DNA of 64,000 nt, taken from assembly GCA_030527205.1 (NCBI GenBank), contig JAUNBG010000002.1, positions 62,001 through 126,000 of the forward strand, read 5' to 3'. This DNA comes from Planctomycetia bacterium (GTDB lineage Bacteria > Planctomycetota > Planctomycetia > Pirellulales > Thermoguttaceae). The position numbers were made by a program, and so were the translations under genes. Under the pieces are notes generated by a model, which made no database searches, had not been told where the DNA came from, and worked only from the letters and a program-made list of their open reading frames with translations. Shown piece by piece: positions 46,107 to 55,525 of the stretch; position 1 is the first letter of the stretch; each line of letters starts with the position of its first letter.

Positions 46107-49100
46107 ATGACCGAACCTGTTGCTATTAATTTTCGATTTATCGCTCACGAAACAAATCTTTCTCCGGATACGATTCAAACTGTTATCAATCTTTTTAAAG
46201 AAGAACATCCTGTTCCATTTATTGCGAGATATCGCAAAGATCAAACCGGAAATCTGGATGCTGACGTTCTTCGCAAAATTGAGTCTCTATTCCTGGAACA
46301 ACGTCAACTCGCTGAACGCAAAGAAACAATTTTGCGATCCATTGATTCCCTGGGCAAATTAACGCCAAATCTTGATAAAAAGATTCGAGAAGCTCGAACG
46401 AGCCGCCGTTTGGAAGATATTTATCTTCCTTATAAACCGAAAAAGCAAACGCTCGCTTCTGCGGCTCGAGAAAAAGGCCTCGAACCGTTTGCCATTGAAA
46501 TTTTAGAAGCAAACGAAACAGCTTTTGACTTATCCAAACGGGCGGCTGATTTTATTAACGAAGAAAAGGGATTGTTGACCGTTGAAGATGTTTTGGCGGG
46601 CGTCGGCTATATTATTAGCGAAATGATGAGCGAAAAGGTCGAACTCCGCAGTCGAATTCGCGAATTAATTCAAAGGTCGGGGAAAATTATTTCAACGTTA
46701 TGCGAAACTTCCGGCAGCACAGAAAACAAAACCATTAAACCTGATTCCGAAACAAGAAATGAATCAATTGTCGACAACACCAAAACATCAACCGAAGATT
46801 CCATTAACTTAAATGAATCGTCGGAAACAGTTGGCGCCGAACCGCCTTCTTCCCCGGAACAGCCCGTTTTGGATAATGTTTCGCAAGAAACTCAACCGAA
46901 TTTGGATTTAACAGCTCCCGAAAACAGTTCGCCTGCTTCTGATTCAGACTCATTAGAGCAGAAAAACGATTCCAAGACTGTTTTGCCAGACGAAAACAAA
47001 AATCTTGACGTTTCGCTTTCTGACAATCCTTCCTCCGAAGTCAAAACCGACCCCAATTCTGTCGCCGAACCCATTTCATCAACCGATCCGCAACCGGCTG
47101 CCTCCAATACAACGCCTGAAAAAACAGCCAGGAAACAAGATTCATCCAGGAAAAAGAAGTCTGCAAAAGATCAAAAACAGGAACAACTTGTCAAACAATT
47201 TGCTGATTATTTTAACTTCAAGTCCGAGATTCGTCTCTGTCCGCCTCATCGAATCTTGGCTATAAATCGGGGCGAACGTTCGAAAATTTTGAAAGTCAAA
47301 CTTGATTTCAAAGAAGATCAAGTTCGCGAAACGGCGCAAGAAATTGTTATTTCGCCGGATCATCCTCATCAAGAATATTTGTCAAAATGTTTGAATGACG
47401 CATTAACTCGTCTCCTTTTGCCTTCCCTGGAACGGGAAATTCGCCGCGATTTGACAGATCATGCCGAAGAACAGGCGATTCAAGTTTTTGCGAAGAATTT
47501 GAAAAATTTATTGCTCCAGAAACCGCTTTTGCGTCGTCGAGTTCTGGCAATTGATCCGGGATTCAAAAATGGCTGCAAAATAACAGCTTTAGATGAATTT
47601 GGCAATTTTCTTGCTTATGATACCATTTTTATCAACGGCAGTCAGGATCGCAAAGCTCGAGCCATGAACAAAATTTGCGATTTGATTGAAAAATACAATC
47701 TGTCGATTATTGCTATTGGAAACGGAACAGGATGTCGCGAAACAGAAGAATTTATTGCGAATCTGATCGCAACGAAATTCGCTGAAAAAGATATCGCCTA
47801 TATAATCGTCAATGAAGCGGGCGCCAGCGTTTATTCCGTCAGTCCAACCGCTAAAGAAGAATTTCCCAATTATGATCCTTATGTTCGCGGAGCCATTTTT
47901 ATTGGTCGACGTCTTCAAGATCCATTGAACGAACTCGTTAAAATAGAACCAGGAAGCCTCGGCGTCGGAATGTATCAGCATGATATCAAGCCGAAACGAC
48001 TCAAGGATTCCTTAACTCGAGTTGTTGAAGCGGGCGTTAATTATGTTGGCGTCGATTTGAATTCAGCAACGCCAGCCATTTTGCGATATGTTTCCGGCCT
48101 CAATCAATTAACGGCAAAACGAATTTATGAATATCGAATCGAAAATGGTCCTTTTCGAAAACGAGAACAACTTTTAAACGTTCCTGGTTTTGGCAAGGCG
48201 ACCTATATGCATTCCGCCGGATTTCTTAAAATTCATGACGGTTATGAGCCGCTTGATACAACCTGGATTCATCCGGAAAGTTATGATTTGGCAAACAAGA
48301 TTCTTGAAAAACTTGGATTTTCAACCGAAGATCTTCGTTCAACCGCGAAACGAACCGAGCTTGCAACTCAAATCGCTTCCGTTGACGCAGAAGCTTTAGC
48401 GAAAGAATTTGAAACAGGCGTTTATACAGTTCGCGATATTCTCGACCAATTTGTTCGTCCAGGCCGCGATCCTCGAGAAGAACTTCCGTCTCCGATTTTC
48501 AAAAAAGGAATCATGAAAATTGAAGATCTGTCGGTTGGAATGGAATTGACAGGAACAGTCCTGAACGTCGTTGATTTCGGAGCTTTTGTCGATATTGGAC
48601 TTCATGAATCGGGCTTGATTCATATAAGCCATATGGGCGATCGTTTTGTTCATGATTCGCATCAATGCGTTACGGTTGGCGATATTGTCAAAGTTTGGGT
48701 TATCGAAGTTGATCCGGTTCGTCATCGAATTTCGCTCTCTTTATTGCCTCCAGGAACAGAACGTCATTTGCAACGGGATCGCAAACAGCACAGAAATGAG
48801 AGCGAATATTCTTCTGCTCAGTCATCAGATCAACGAAAAGACTCCGGGGAACCAAAAGAACGGAATCGTTCCAATAATTCAGAAAGAACAACTTCTCGAA
48901 AAGAAGAATCTTCGCGAAATCAAAACCGTTCTGATTCAGACGCCGACCGTCGATCAGCGCGTCGTTCCAATGATCGCAAATCAGATAATCGCTCGGAAAA
49001 TCGAGAACGTTTTGATCGAGGAAAGGGACGCGATTATAATCGAAGCAAAACGCCGCGAGTTGTTGTTGCGGCTCCCAAAGAAAAGAAATTAACGCCCATT

Positions 49101-49325
49101 TCCGAAAATATGAAAAAGGGCAAAGAACCATTGCGCAGCTTCAGCGATTTGGCTCAACTTTTCGGACGCGTTCAAGTAACAACACAACCCTCAAAAGATT
49201 CAACAAAAATCAAAAAAACTCAAGATAATGTTGTTTCAAATCAAAACAATATGACAACTCCAAACGAACAAGATTCCTTAAACGATCCTTCGAGAAATGA
49301 AAAACAAGCTGGGGATAAAGAATGA
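46107..49325 (+). CDS. tex: Tex-family RNA-binding protein with long low-complexity inserts
   Basis: Tex is a conserved nucleic-acid-binding protein linked to transcription. The ATG at 46107 opens MTEPVAINFRFIAHETNLSP. The HTH-like N-domain has PFIARYRKDQTGNLD and LEDIYLPYKPKKQT. The YqgF-like RNase H fold (from about 476) has VLAIDPGFKNGCK. The helix-hairpin-helix part has VGVDLNSATPAILRYVSGL (about 648-666), and the S1 domain covers about 805-881 (GTVLNVVDFGAFVDIGL). Length is 1072 residues against about 770 usual. The excess is an acidic Ser/Asn/Glu/Pro insert (about 203-361) and a basic Arg/Ser/Asp-rich tail (about 882-1072). It overlaps the next gene by 4 bp (ATGA). Confidence 0.93.
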   Translation: MTEPVAINFRFIAHETNLSPDTIQTVINLFKEEHPVPFIARYRKDQTGNLDADVLRKIESLFLEQRQLAERKETILRSIDSLGKLTPNLDKKIREARTSRRLEDIYLPYKPKKQTLASAAREKGLEPFAIEILEANETAFDLSKRAADFINEEKGLLTVEDVLAGVGYIISEMMSEKVELRSRIRELIQRSGKIISTLCETSGSTENKTIKPDSETRNESIVDNTKTSTEDSINLNESSETVGAEPPSSPEQPVLDNVSQETQPNLDLTAPENSSPASDSDSLEQKNDSKTVLPDENKNLDVSLSDNPSSEVKTDPNSVAEPISSTDPQPAASNTTPEKTARKQDSSRKKKSAKDQKQEQLVKQFADYFNFKSEIRLCPPHRILAINRGERSKILKVKLDFKEDQVRETAQEIVISPDHPHQEYLSKCLNDALTRLLLPSLEREIRRDLTDHAEEQAIQVFAKNLKNLLLQKPLLRRRVLAIDPGFKNGCKITALDEFGNFLAYDTIFINGSQDRKARAMNKICDLIEKYNLSIIAIGNGTGCRETEEFIANLIATKFAEKDIAYIIVNEAGASVYSVSPTAKEEFPNYDPYVRGAIFIGRRLQDPLNELVKIEPGSLGVGMYQHDIKPKRLKDSLTRVVEAGVNYVGVDLNSATPAILRYVSGLNQLTAKRIYEYRIENGPFRKREQLLNVPGFGKATYMHSAGFLKIHDGYEPLDTTWIHPESYDLANKILEKLGFSTEDLRSTAKRTELATQIASVDAEALAKEFETGVYTVRDILDQFVRPGRDPREELPSPIFKKGIMKIEDLSVGMELTGTVLNVVDFGAFVDIGLHESGLIHISHMGDRFVHDSHQCVTVGDIVKVWVIEVDPVRHRISLSLLPPGTERHLQRDRKQHRNESEYSSAQSSDQRKDSGEPKERNRSNNSERTTSRKEESSRNQNRSDSDADRRSARRSNDRKSDNRSENRERFDRGKGRDYNRSKTPRVVVAAPKEKKLTPISENMKKGKEPLRSFSDLAQLFGRVQVTTQPSKDSTKIKKTQDNVVSNQNNMTTPNEQDSLNDPSRNEKQAGDKE

Positions 49326-50356
49326 AAATCGGACTCGTTGGTTATAAAGGAAGCGGAAAAAGTACGCTTTTTGAATGGTTGACAGGAAATAAGGCAGATC
49401 CCGCTTTGGCTCATCTTTCTCAGTCTGCAATGGCCGCAATTCCAGAAGCGCGACTTCAACCGCTTTGCGATCTTTATAAACCGAAAAAAGTAACGCAAGC
49501 AGCTTTGGAAATCGTCGATACGCCAGGCTTGAGTCGAGATCAGATAGGAAATTCTTCCTGCCTTGGGCATTTGCGAGAAGCCGATTATCTTGTTTGCGTC
49601 GTCCCGGTCTTCGATGGCTCGGATGTTCAAGAAGAAATGGACGCTTTTGTCGAGGATATGATTTTAGCCGATCTGGAAATCGCAGCAAATCGAATTGAAA
49701 AAATCAGCGAACAGATGAAACGACATCTTCCCAAAGATGATCTTGATAAACTGACTCTTGAATTTGAAACGCTGCAGTTGATTCAACAAGGATTGGAAAA
49801 AGGACAGCCCGTTCTTGCTGACGAAATGAACGATAATCAATATAAAGCGACTCGCTCTTTTCGTTTTTTAACGGAGAAGAATCGAATGATTCTTGTTAAT
49901 ACAGGCGACGATGAAACAGATCATAAACAATATGAAAAGTATTCAACCGCTAAAGTTCCGGTTGTTGCGGTTTCTGTTGGCCTTGAAGTTGAATTGGCTA
50001 AAATGGAACCTCAGGAACGAACGGATTTTCTTTCAGAAATGGGGATTCCGTCAACTGATCGCGACAAAATAATGCGAATTTTAATGGACAATTCCGGACA
50101 AATGGTCTTTTTGACCGCAGGCGATAAAGAAGTTCGAACCTGGTTAATGCGCAAAAACGGAACAGCGTTGGAAGCGGCTGGCTGCATTCATACCGATTTC
50201 ATAAAGAAATTCATTCGAGCGGAAATCATGCGCTGCGACGATCTGATTCGACTCGGAAGCGAACGGGAAGTCAAAGCAGCCGGTTTAAATCGCCGCGAAC
50301 ATAAAGAATATATAGTTCAAGAAGGCGATGTCATTTTATTTCATATTTCTCAATAA
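49322..50356 (+). CDS. YchF/Ola1-like GTPase with TGS domain
   Basis: The 344-residue protein has a P loop GYKGSGKST (YchF normally GLPNVGKST), DTPG as G3, and VNTGDDE at the G4 position where YchF has NVAE. The central coiled-coil helical part runs about 105-175. The C-terminal TGS domain has CIHTDFIKKFIRAEIM, KAAGLNRREHKEYIVQEGD and ILFHIS. The C-terminus is close to YchF, so this is a diverged paralogue, probably ATP- or GTP-binding and ribosome-linked. The start overlaps the tex stop (ATGA), so the two are co-translated and likely co-function. Confidence 0.83.
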   Translation: MKIGLVGYKGSGKSTLFEWLTGNKADPALAHLSQSAMAAIPEARLQPLCDLYKPKKVTQAALEIVDTPGLSRDQIGNSSCLGHLREADYLVCVVPVFDGSDVQEEMDAFVEDMILADLEIAANRIEKISEQMKRHLPKDDLDKLTLEFETLQLIQQGLEKGQPVLADEMNDNQYKATRSFRFLTEKNRMILVNTGDDETDHKQYEKYSTAKVPVVAVSVGLEVELAKMEPQERTDFLSEMGIPSTDRDKIMRILMDNSGQMVFLTAGDKEVRTWLMRKNGTALEAAGCIHTDFIKKFIRAEIMRCDDLIRLGSEREVKAAGLNRREHKEYIVQEGDVILFHISQ

Positions 50357-50496
50357 AGATCTCAAAGCCGAAACAGGAAACAAACTTGTTTCGTTATTTT
50401 TCCGTTCCGTTTGCGAACTTGAGAGCGCAACGATCCGTCTTTTTTTAACAGGATTGAATAGAAATAAGTCGATTCAATTTAACAGGGAGAGTTTTT

Positions 50497-51024
50497 ATGG
50501 AATTTTTTGACGTTATTGCCAAAAGAGGAAGTTATCGGGATTCCTTTATCCCCCAGACAATTCCTCATGAGGATTTATTGAAAATAGTTGAAACAGGAAT
50601 TCGCGCCCCGTCTGGCTGCAACGCCCAGACGACGTCCTTTGTTATTGTTGACGATCCAAAACTAATTCGTCAAATAGCAGATTTAATGAACAAACCCTTA
50701 TGCCGGACCGCTTCTGCAATGATTGTTTGCGTAACAGAAGTTCGCGATGTTTTCCAGGGAATGGAATTTTGTCGGGAAGATTGCGCCGCAGCGACAGAAA
50801 ATCTTTTATTGGCGATAACTGCTTTGGGTTATGCCTCTGTTTGGCTTCAAGGCATTTTGCGTCTCAATGATGTTGCAAAGAAAATTGGTCAACTGCTCAA
50901 TATTCCAGCAAACCGAAACGTTGAAGTCATTTTGCCGATCGGTATTCCAGAAAAGGCTGTTCAACAAAACAGTCGTCTTCCTTTTGAAAAACGAGTTTCT
51001 TTTAATCAATGGGGAAATCAATGA
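50497..51024 (+). CDS. Nitroreductase family protein
   Basis: A 175-residue FMN-binding protein of the nitroreductase fold. Marks are AKRGSYRDSF (N-terminal Arg/Ser FMN contact), IVETGIRAPSGCNAQTTSFV, DCAAATENLLLAITALGYASVWLQG and the C-terminal VILPIGIPEKA. It is likely an NAD(P)H-dependent oxidoreductase of the short single-domain type; substrate unknown. The start has a strong GGGAGAG upstream. It is 140 bp after the YchF-like gene on the same strand. Confidence 0.87.
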   Translation: MEFFDVIAKRGSYRDSFIPQTIPHEDLLKIVETGIRAPSGCNAQTTSFVIVDDPKLIRQIADLMNKPLCRTASAMIVCVTEVRDVFQGMEFCREDCAAATENLLLAITALGYASVWLQGILRLNDVAKKIGQLLNIPANRNVEVILPIGIPEKAVQQNSRLPFEKRVSFNQWGNQ

Positions 51025-51193
51025 TCCATCTCTGATCATTCGATAACCGGTTTGGGCGAAACTTTTCAGTGTCAAACATTGAATTAACCTTCGCTCTTCA
51101 TTGCCAGACTTTCAAACAGAAAGATCAAGATTTTCAACCGGCAGAATATAAAATCCTTTTCCAAATAAAACAACAAAGAGGAACTTGTTTTTT

Positions 51194-52330
51194 ATGTCTG
51201 ATCTAAAAATCATTCTTCCCAAAAATCGAAGAGAACGTTCTCTTTTTTTGAACTTTCCCTGGAGCCTTTATCAAAATGATCCTTATTGGATTCCGCCGCT
51301 CCGAATGGATCAAAAGGAATCCGTCGGTTATTCTTCCAATCCATTTTATGATCGCAATAAAATACAGACTTTTCTGGCTCTTCGCAATAACCAGCCAGTC
51401 GGAAGAATAGCGGCGATATTGAATATAGAACATTTGGAACGTTATCAAGATCAGGTTGGCTTTTTTGGTTTTTTTGAATCGATAAACGATCAGGAAGTTG
51501 CGAATTCTCTTTTTGATGCCGCCGCTCAATGGTTGAAACATCAAGATATAAAAACCATCCGCGGCCCGATGAATCCGTCGACCAATCAAACTCTTGGTCT
51601 CCTTATTGATGGTTTTGATTCGACACCCTTTTTTATGATGACTTATAATCCGCGTTATTATGAAAAACTCATAGAAGAGTATGGATTTCAAAAATCGCAG
51701 GATTTATATGCGTATTGGGGGCAAATTGAAATGTTGCCCAAAGTTCGCGAAAAATATCTTGAAATCAGTAATCAAATTCGCGAACGTTATCATGTCAACG
51801 TTCGATGTTTGCGTCGCAAACATTTTACGGAAGATGTCGAAATGTTTCTCAACGTTTATAATCGTTCGTTAACCAATACTTGGGGATTTGTTCCTTTGTC
51901 AGACCGGGAATTGCGTCATATGGCCGCTTCATTGAAATGGCTTATGGTTCCCGAATTGGCAGTCTGTGTAGAAGTCAATGGCCAAATGGCCGGGGCAGCC
52001 TTTTGTCTTCCCGATTACAATCCGCGAATCAAAGAGATCAACGGGCGTCTTTTTCCCTTTGGATTTCTTCATCTTTTGCGGCGAAAAAACGAAATCAAAC
52101 GAATACGAATTATCAGCACAAATGTTCTTCCAGAATATCAAATGCAGGGACTTGGGCTTGTTTTAATGGACGCTCTTGTTCCAAAAACGTTGGAATGGGG
52201 GATTCAGGAAGCAGAATTCTCCTGGGTTTTGGAGTCCAATCGTTTTTCATGGGGAAGTCTTGAAAAAGGGGGCGCCATTCGCAACAAGACTTATCGTATT
52301 TATGACAAGGAGATAAGTCTTGATGAATGA
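51194..52330 (+). CDS. GNAT-like acetyltransferase family protein, first of a tandem pair
   Basis: The 378-residue protein starts MSDLKIILPK, with AGAGGA about 10 bp upstream. An N-terminal segment NFPWSLYQNDPYWIPPLRMD is followed by AALRN-like FLALRNNQPVGRIAAI and FGFFESINDQEVA, which form one GNAT-like half. The C-terminal half has PELAVCVEVNGQMAGAAFCLP and an acetyl-CoA-loop-like PEYQMQGLGLVLM. I recognise the family layout but not the substrate. It overlaps the next gene by 8 bp, and the two share blocks such as YQNxPYWxPPL and GPxxxSTNxxxGLLIxGFD. Probably an operon of paralogues from duplication. Confidence 0.8.
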   Translation: MSDLKIILPKNRRERSLFLNFPWSLYQNDPYWIPPLRMDQKESVGYSSNPFYDRNKIQTFLALRNNQPVGRIAAILNIEHLERYQDQVGFFGFFESINDQEVANSLFDAAAQWLKHQDIKTIRGPMNPSTNQTLGLLIDGFDSTPFFMMTYNPRYYEKLIEEYGFQKSQDLYAYWGQIEMLPKVREKYLEISNQIRERYHVNVRCLRRKHFTEDVEMFLNVYNRSLTNTWGFVPLSDRELRHMAASLKWLMVPELAVCVEVNGQMAGAAFCLPDYNPRIKEINGRLFPFGFLHLLRRKNEIKRIRIISTNVLPEYQMQGLGLVLMDALVPKTLEWGIQEAEFSWVLESNRFSWGSLEKGGAIRNKTYRIYDKEISLDE

Positions 52331-53522
52331 AAACAAGAGCACAAAATCATTAAAAAGCAGGAACGACGTTTTCCAATCCGAAACAGGAAAAGTTCAAATT
52401 GTTGAGGTTGTTAACAAGAGATTATTCAAACAATTTATTGAACTTCCCTGGAAGATTTATCAAAATAATCCTTATTGGGTTCCGCCGTTAAAATATGAAA
52501 TTCGCAATATTTTTAATCCTCATAATCATCCCTTTTATCGGCATGGTTGGGTCAAAAAGTTTATTGCCTTAAAAAACAATGAAGTTGTCGGTCGAATTCT
52601 TGTTGCCGATGATCCGCGTTTTAACGAAGAAAACAATACGAAGATTGGCAATTTTGGTTTTTTCGAATGCATTAACGATCAAACGGTTGCGAACGCTCTT
52701 TTGGATCAAGCCGCATTGGAATTAAAAAATCGAGGCCTGGAAAAGATATTCGGCCCAGTTGAATATTCAACCAATTATTCATGCGGTCTGCTTATTGAAG
52801 GTTTCGATTTGCCCGCGAAAACAATGATGCCCTTTAATCCGCCCTATTACGCAGAACTTTTTTCTCATTGGGGTTTGGAAAAAAATCGCGATCTTTGCTC
52901 TTGGTGGTTCGACGATTCGCTTGATATTATTTCCCGTTGGAAGAAGTCGGTCGAAAAACTCAATAAACGTTATCAAATCAACATTCGTCCGTTTCGAATG
53001 AATCATTTCTCCGAAGATGTTCAAAATTGCATGAAAGTTTATGATCATGCGCGAAAAAATTGGTGGTGGGCGTGCGTCTCATTGACGAAAGCCGAAATAA
53101 AATATTATGCTCATCTACTCAAAATGATCGTTTATCCAGAACTCGTTCTTTTGGCGGAAATAGACGGTCAAACGATCGGTTTTTCGATTACGATTCCCGA
53201 TATTAACGAGGCGATTGCGCCTCTCAATGGCCGTTTGTCCTGGTTTGGGATTCCCTATCTCGGACTGCTTCGTTTATTATGGCGATTCAAACGAATTAAA
53301 TCGGCGCGAGTTATGGTTCTTTGCGTTTTGCCGGAATATCAACATCGGGGCATTGCGGAACGTCTCATTCTTGAAACGCTTGATTATGGAAAAAATGTCA
53401 TTCATTTTACGGAAGCGGAACTCGGTTGGACTGATGAAGCCAATGAAAAGATTAATCAAATAATCAAACGGGTTGGCGCGAAAATGGTTAAAAAGTATCG
53501 AGTATACGAAAAAAACCTTTAA
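52323..53522 (+). CDS. GNAT-like acetyltransferase family protein, second of a tandem pair
   Basis: The 399-residue protein starts at ATG 52323, with GGAG about 10 bp upstream and an 8-bp overlap with the gene before. It repeats the pattern of its neighbour: ELPWKIYQNNPYWVPPLKYE, NFGFFECINDQTVANALLDQ, FGPVEYSTNYSCGLLIEGFD, PELVLLAEIDGQTIGFSITI and PEYQHRGIAERLI (acetyl-CoA loop). The N-terminal 30 residues are extra. The tandem arrangement and overlap suggest a heteromer or two related reactions. Function unknown. Confidence 0.8.
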   Translation: MNENKSTKSLKSRNDVFQSETGKVQIVEVVNKRLFKQFIELPWKIYQNNPYWVPPLKYEIRNIFNPHNHPFYRHGWVKKFIALKNNEVVGRILVADDPRFNEENNTKIGNFGFFECINDQTVANALLDQAALELKNRGLEKIFGPVEYSTNYSCGLLIEGFDLPAKTMMPFNPPYYAELFSHWGLEKNRDLCSWWFDDSLDIISRWKKSVEKLNKRYQINIRPFRMNHFSEDVQNCMKVYDHARKNWWWACVSLTKAEIKYYAHLLKMIVYPELVLLAEIDGQTIGFSITIPDINEAIAPLNGRLSWFGIPYLGLLRLLWRFKRIKSARVMVLCVLPEYQHRGIAERLILETLDYGKNVIHFTEAELGWTDEANEKINQIIKRVGAKMVKKYRVYEKNL

Positions 53523-53619
53523 TTTGTCAGACTCTCCAATCAATTGGAGAAACGATTGGTTCGCAAGGGGCTCAACAGAGAAAAGGAAAAATCAATGTTA
53601 AAAAATCAATTTTGGTCTG

Positions 53620-54774
53620 ATGTTTGAGTTTAAAGAAATAGTGAGCGGAAAGCGTCGGGGAATGATTCCCTTTTTTTCGCGTCTTGTTCTTAAGGGATTC
53701 TCTATTCCTTATTCGATGATTATACGAATTCGTAATATTCTTTATGATTCTCAACTCAAAACGATTCATTGCGTTTCTGTTCCAGTTATAAGCGTTGGCA
53801 ATTTAACTCTTGGCGGAACAGGCAAGACGCCCCTGGTTGAAATGATTGCGAACTTTTATGGAAATCGGGGACATTTTCCCGGCTTGATCAGTCGCGGTTA
53901 TCATTCTTCAGCGCAGAATGAATATTTTGAAGACGATTTATCCGAGCAAGATCGTCCGTTTGCCGATTTCCTTCGGCCCAATGACGAAGCCAGGGAAATC
54001 GCTATCCGAATTCCAGATTTGCCTCATTTTCAAAACCCCAATCGTTTTGAAGCGGCAAAGGCAATTCTTCGTCGATTTCCGGATCGAGACATTTTGATTC
54101 TTGATGACGCTTTTCAACATCGGAAAATGAATCGCGATTTGGATATCGTCATTTTGGACGCATTGCAACCTTTTGGTTTTGATCATATTTTTCCGCGCGG
54201 AATGCTTCGAGAACCGTTGTCTGGTTTAAAACGAGCCGATATCATTTTATTAAGTCGAGCCGATCTTATTTCTTCTCAAGAACGTCTTTCGATACGCAAG
54301 AAAGTCAACGAAATTGCTTCCAGCGCCGTTTGGGGAGAAATTCAACATAATCCGGAATTCATTTTTCAAGGCAACTTTTCCAGCGTTTTTCCTCAAGCTA
54401 AGGGTTTAGAGAAGACTCTTTTTTCTGACTGGAAACGTTGCGTTGCTGTTGAGCAATCTTTTATTGCGTTTTGCGGTTTGGGAAATCCGGAAGGTTTTTT
54501 TCAAATGTTAAAAAAGGAAAAAATATGCGTTCAGGAAACAATCGTTTTTCCTGATCATCATTGCTATACGGAAAGAGACTTTCAGGAATTGGAGCAATTG
54601 GCTCTGAAAAAACAAGTTTTTGGCTTGTTGACAACAATGAAAGACCTTGTTAAAATCCAACGATCTCAAATCGGGAATATTCCGCTTTATGCCGTTCAAA
54701 TCGGTCTTCGATTTCTTTCTGGCGAGAACGAGTTCAAACAGAAATTAATCAACGTTTTGGAATTCAAAAAATAA
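53620..54774 (+). CDS. lpxK: Tetraacyldisaccharide 4'-kinase
   Basis: LpxK phosphorylates the lipid A precursor at the 4' position at the inner membrane. The 384-residue protein has a hydrophobic N-terminal anchor (about 17-40, FSRLVLKGFSIPYSMII). Then come VGNLTLGGTGKTPLVEM (Walker A, about 60-75), ISRGYHS, ILDDAFQHRKMNRDLDIVILDA, FPRGMLREPLSGLKRADIIL and VFPDHHCYTERDF. This is a complete enzyme and implies that the organism makes lipid A. Compared with E. coli it carries an acidic insert (EDDLSEQDRPFADFLR) after ISRGYHS. No other lpx gene is adjacent. Confidence 0.94.
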   Translation: MFEFKEIVSGKRRGMIPFFSRLVLKGFSIPYSMIIRIRNILYDSQLKTIHCVSVPVISVGNLTLGGTGKTPLVEMIANFYGNRGHFPGLISRGYHSSAQNEYFEDDLSEQDRPFADFLRPNDEAREIAIRIPDLPHFQNPNRFEAAKAILRRFPDRDILILDDAFQHRKMNRDLDIVILDALQPFGFDHIFPRGMLREPLSGLKRADIILLSRADLISSQERLSIRKKVNEIASSAVWGEIQHNPEFIFQGNFSSVFPQAKGLEKTLFSDWKRCVAVEQSFIAFCGLGNPEGFFQMLKKEKICVQETIVFPDHHCYTERDFQELEQLALKKQVFGLLTTMKDLVKIQRSQIGNIPLYAVQIGLRFLSGENEFKQKLINVLEFKK

Positions 54775-55051
54775 TTTCAGGGAACGAGCGGCCTTTTTGA
54801 AAATCCCTAATGTTTTGTGAATGTTATAAATAGACGTCGGTTGGGTTTTCCAAAGAGTCGAGACGTCTCTTTGGGGCCGTTGCGGACGAGACCTCTGCGT
54901 TCCAGTCCTGTTTGTTTCGCGACGGGGACAATTGATAAATAGAAATTAACAGAGCAATATCCTTTTTGAAAATCCCTAATCGGAATTGGGAGGTCAGACA
55001 ACGCTTCAGGGGTTTTACATAACCAATCTCAGGAATTATGATCAACGGTCA
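54775..55051. other. Intergenic gap with decayed repeat pieces
   Basis: CTTTTTGAAAATCCCTAAT occurs twice (near 54793 and 54961), which on the minus strand matches the AGGGATTTTCAA part of the dispersed element. The segment GTTGCGGACGAGACCTCTGC near 54879 matches the core of the 110-bp repeat. These are degraded fragments; no gene is seen. Confidence 0.5.
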
Positions 55052-55525
55052 TTAATTGGTTCTCTTTTTTTGAAGAAAATCGGTATCCATCCAAATTGTA
55101 ACAGGCCCGTCATTCAAAAGTTCAACGGCCATATTTTGACGAAAAACGCCAGTTTCAACGGGAATTCCCCGTTTGCGAACCTCGTCGACAAAACTTTGAT
55201 AAAGATCGTTCGCCATATTCGGCGGGGCCGCATCGATAAAACTTGGACGTTTTCCATGAACGCAATCGGCAAAAAGCGTAAACTGACTGACAACAAGCAT
55301 TGAACCGCCAACTTGGGAAAGTTCGAGATTCATTTTTCCGTTTTCATCGTCGAAAATTCGCAGAGCGGAGACTTTTTGAGCCAGAAATTTCGCTTCTTTT
55401 TCTGAATCGTTGACACCAACGCCTAACAGAACCAAAAGTCCGTTGCTAATTTGACCCGTCAAACGATTTTCTTGATCCGGCAACGAAACGCTTGCCGATT
55501 TAACCCGTTGAATACAAGCTCTCAT
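55052..55525 (-). CDS. dtd: D-aminoacyl-tRNA deacylase
   Basis: Dtd removes D-amino acids from mischarged tRNA. The 157-residue protein begins MRACIQRVKSASVSL and has the LVLLGVGVNDSE, LRIFDDENGKMNLE, LVVSQFTLFAD and NDGPVTIWMDT motifs, the last being the chirality-sensing GP cis-prolyl loop. The length is normal. Its start overlaps the stop of the ketoacyl-synthase-like gene by 4 bp (ATGA), so the two are translated together; a functional link is not obvious. Confidence 0.95.
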   Translation of the reverse strand: MRACIQRVKSASVSLPDQENRLTGQISNGLLVLLGVGVNDSEKEAKFLAQKVSALRIFDDENGKMNLELSQVGGSMLVVSQFTLFADCVHGKRPSFIDAAPPNMANDLYQSFVDEVRKRGIPVETGVFRQNMAVELLNDGPVTIWMDTDFLQKKRTN

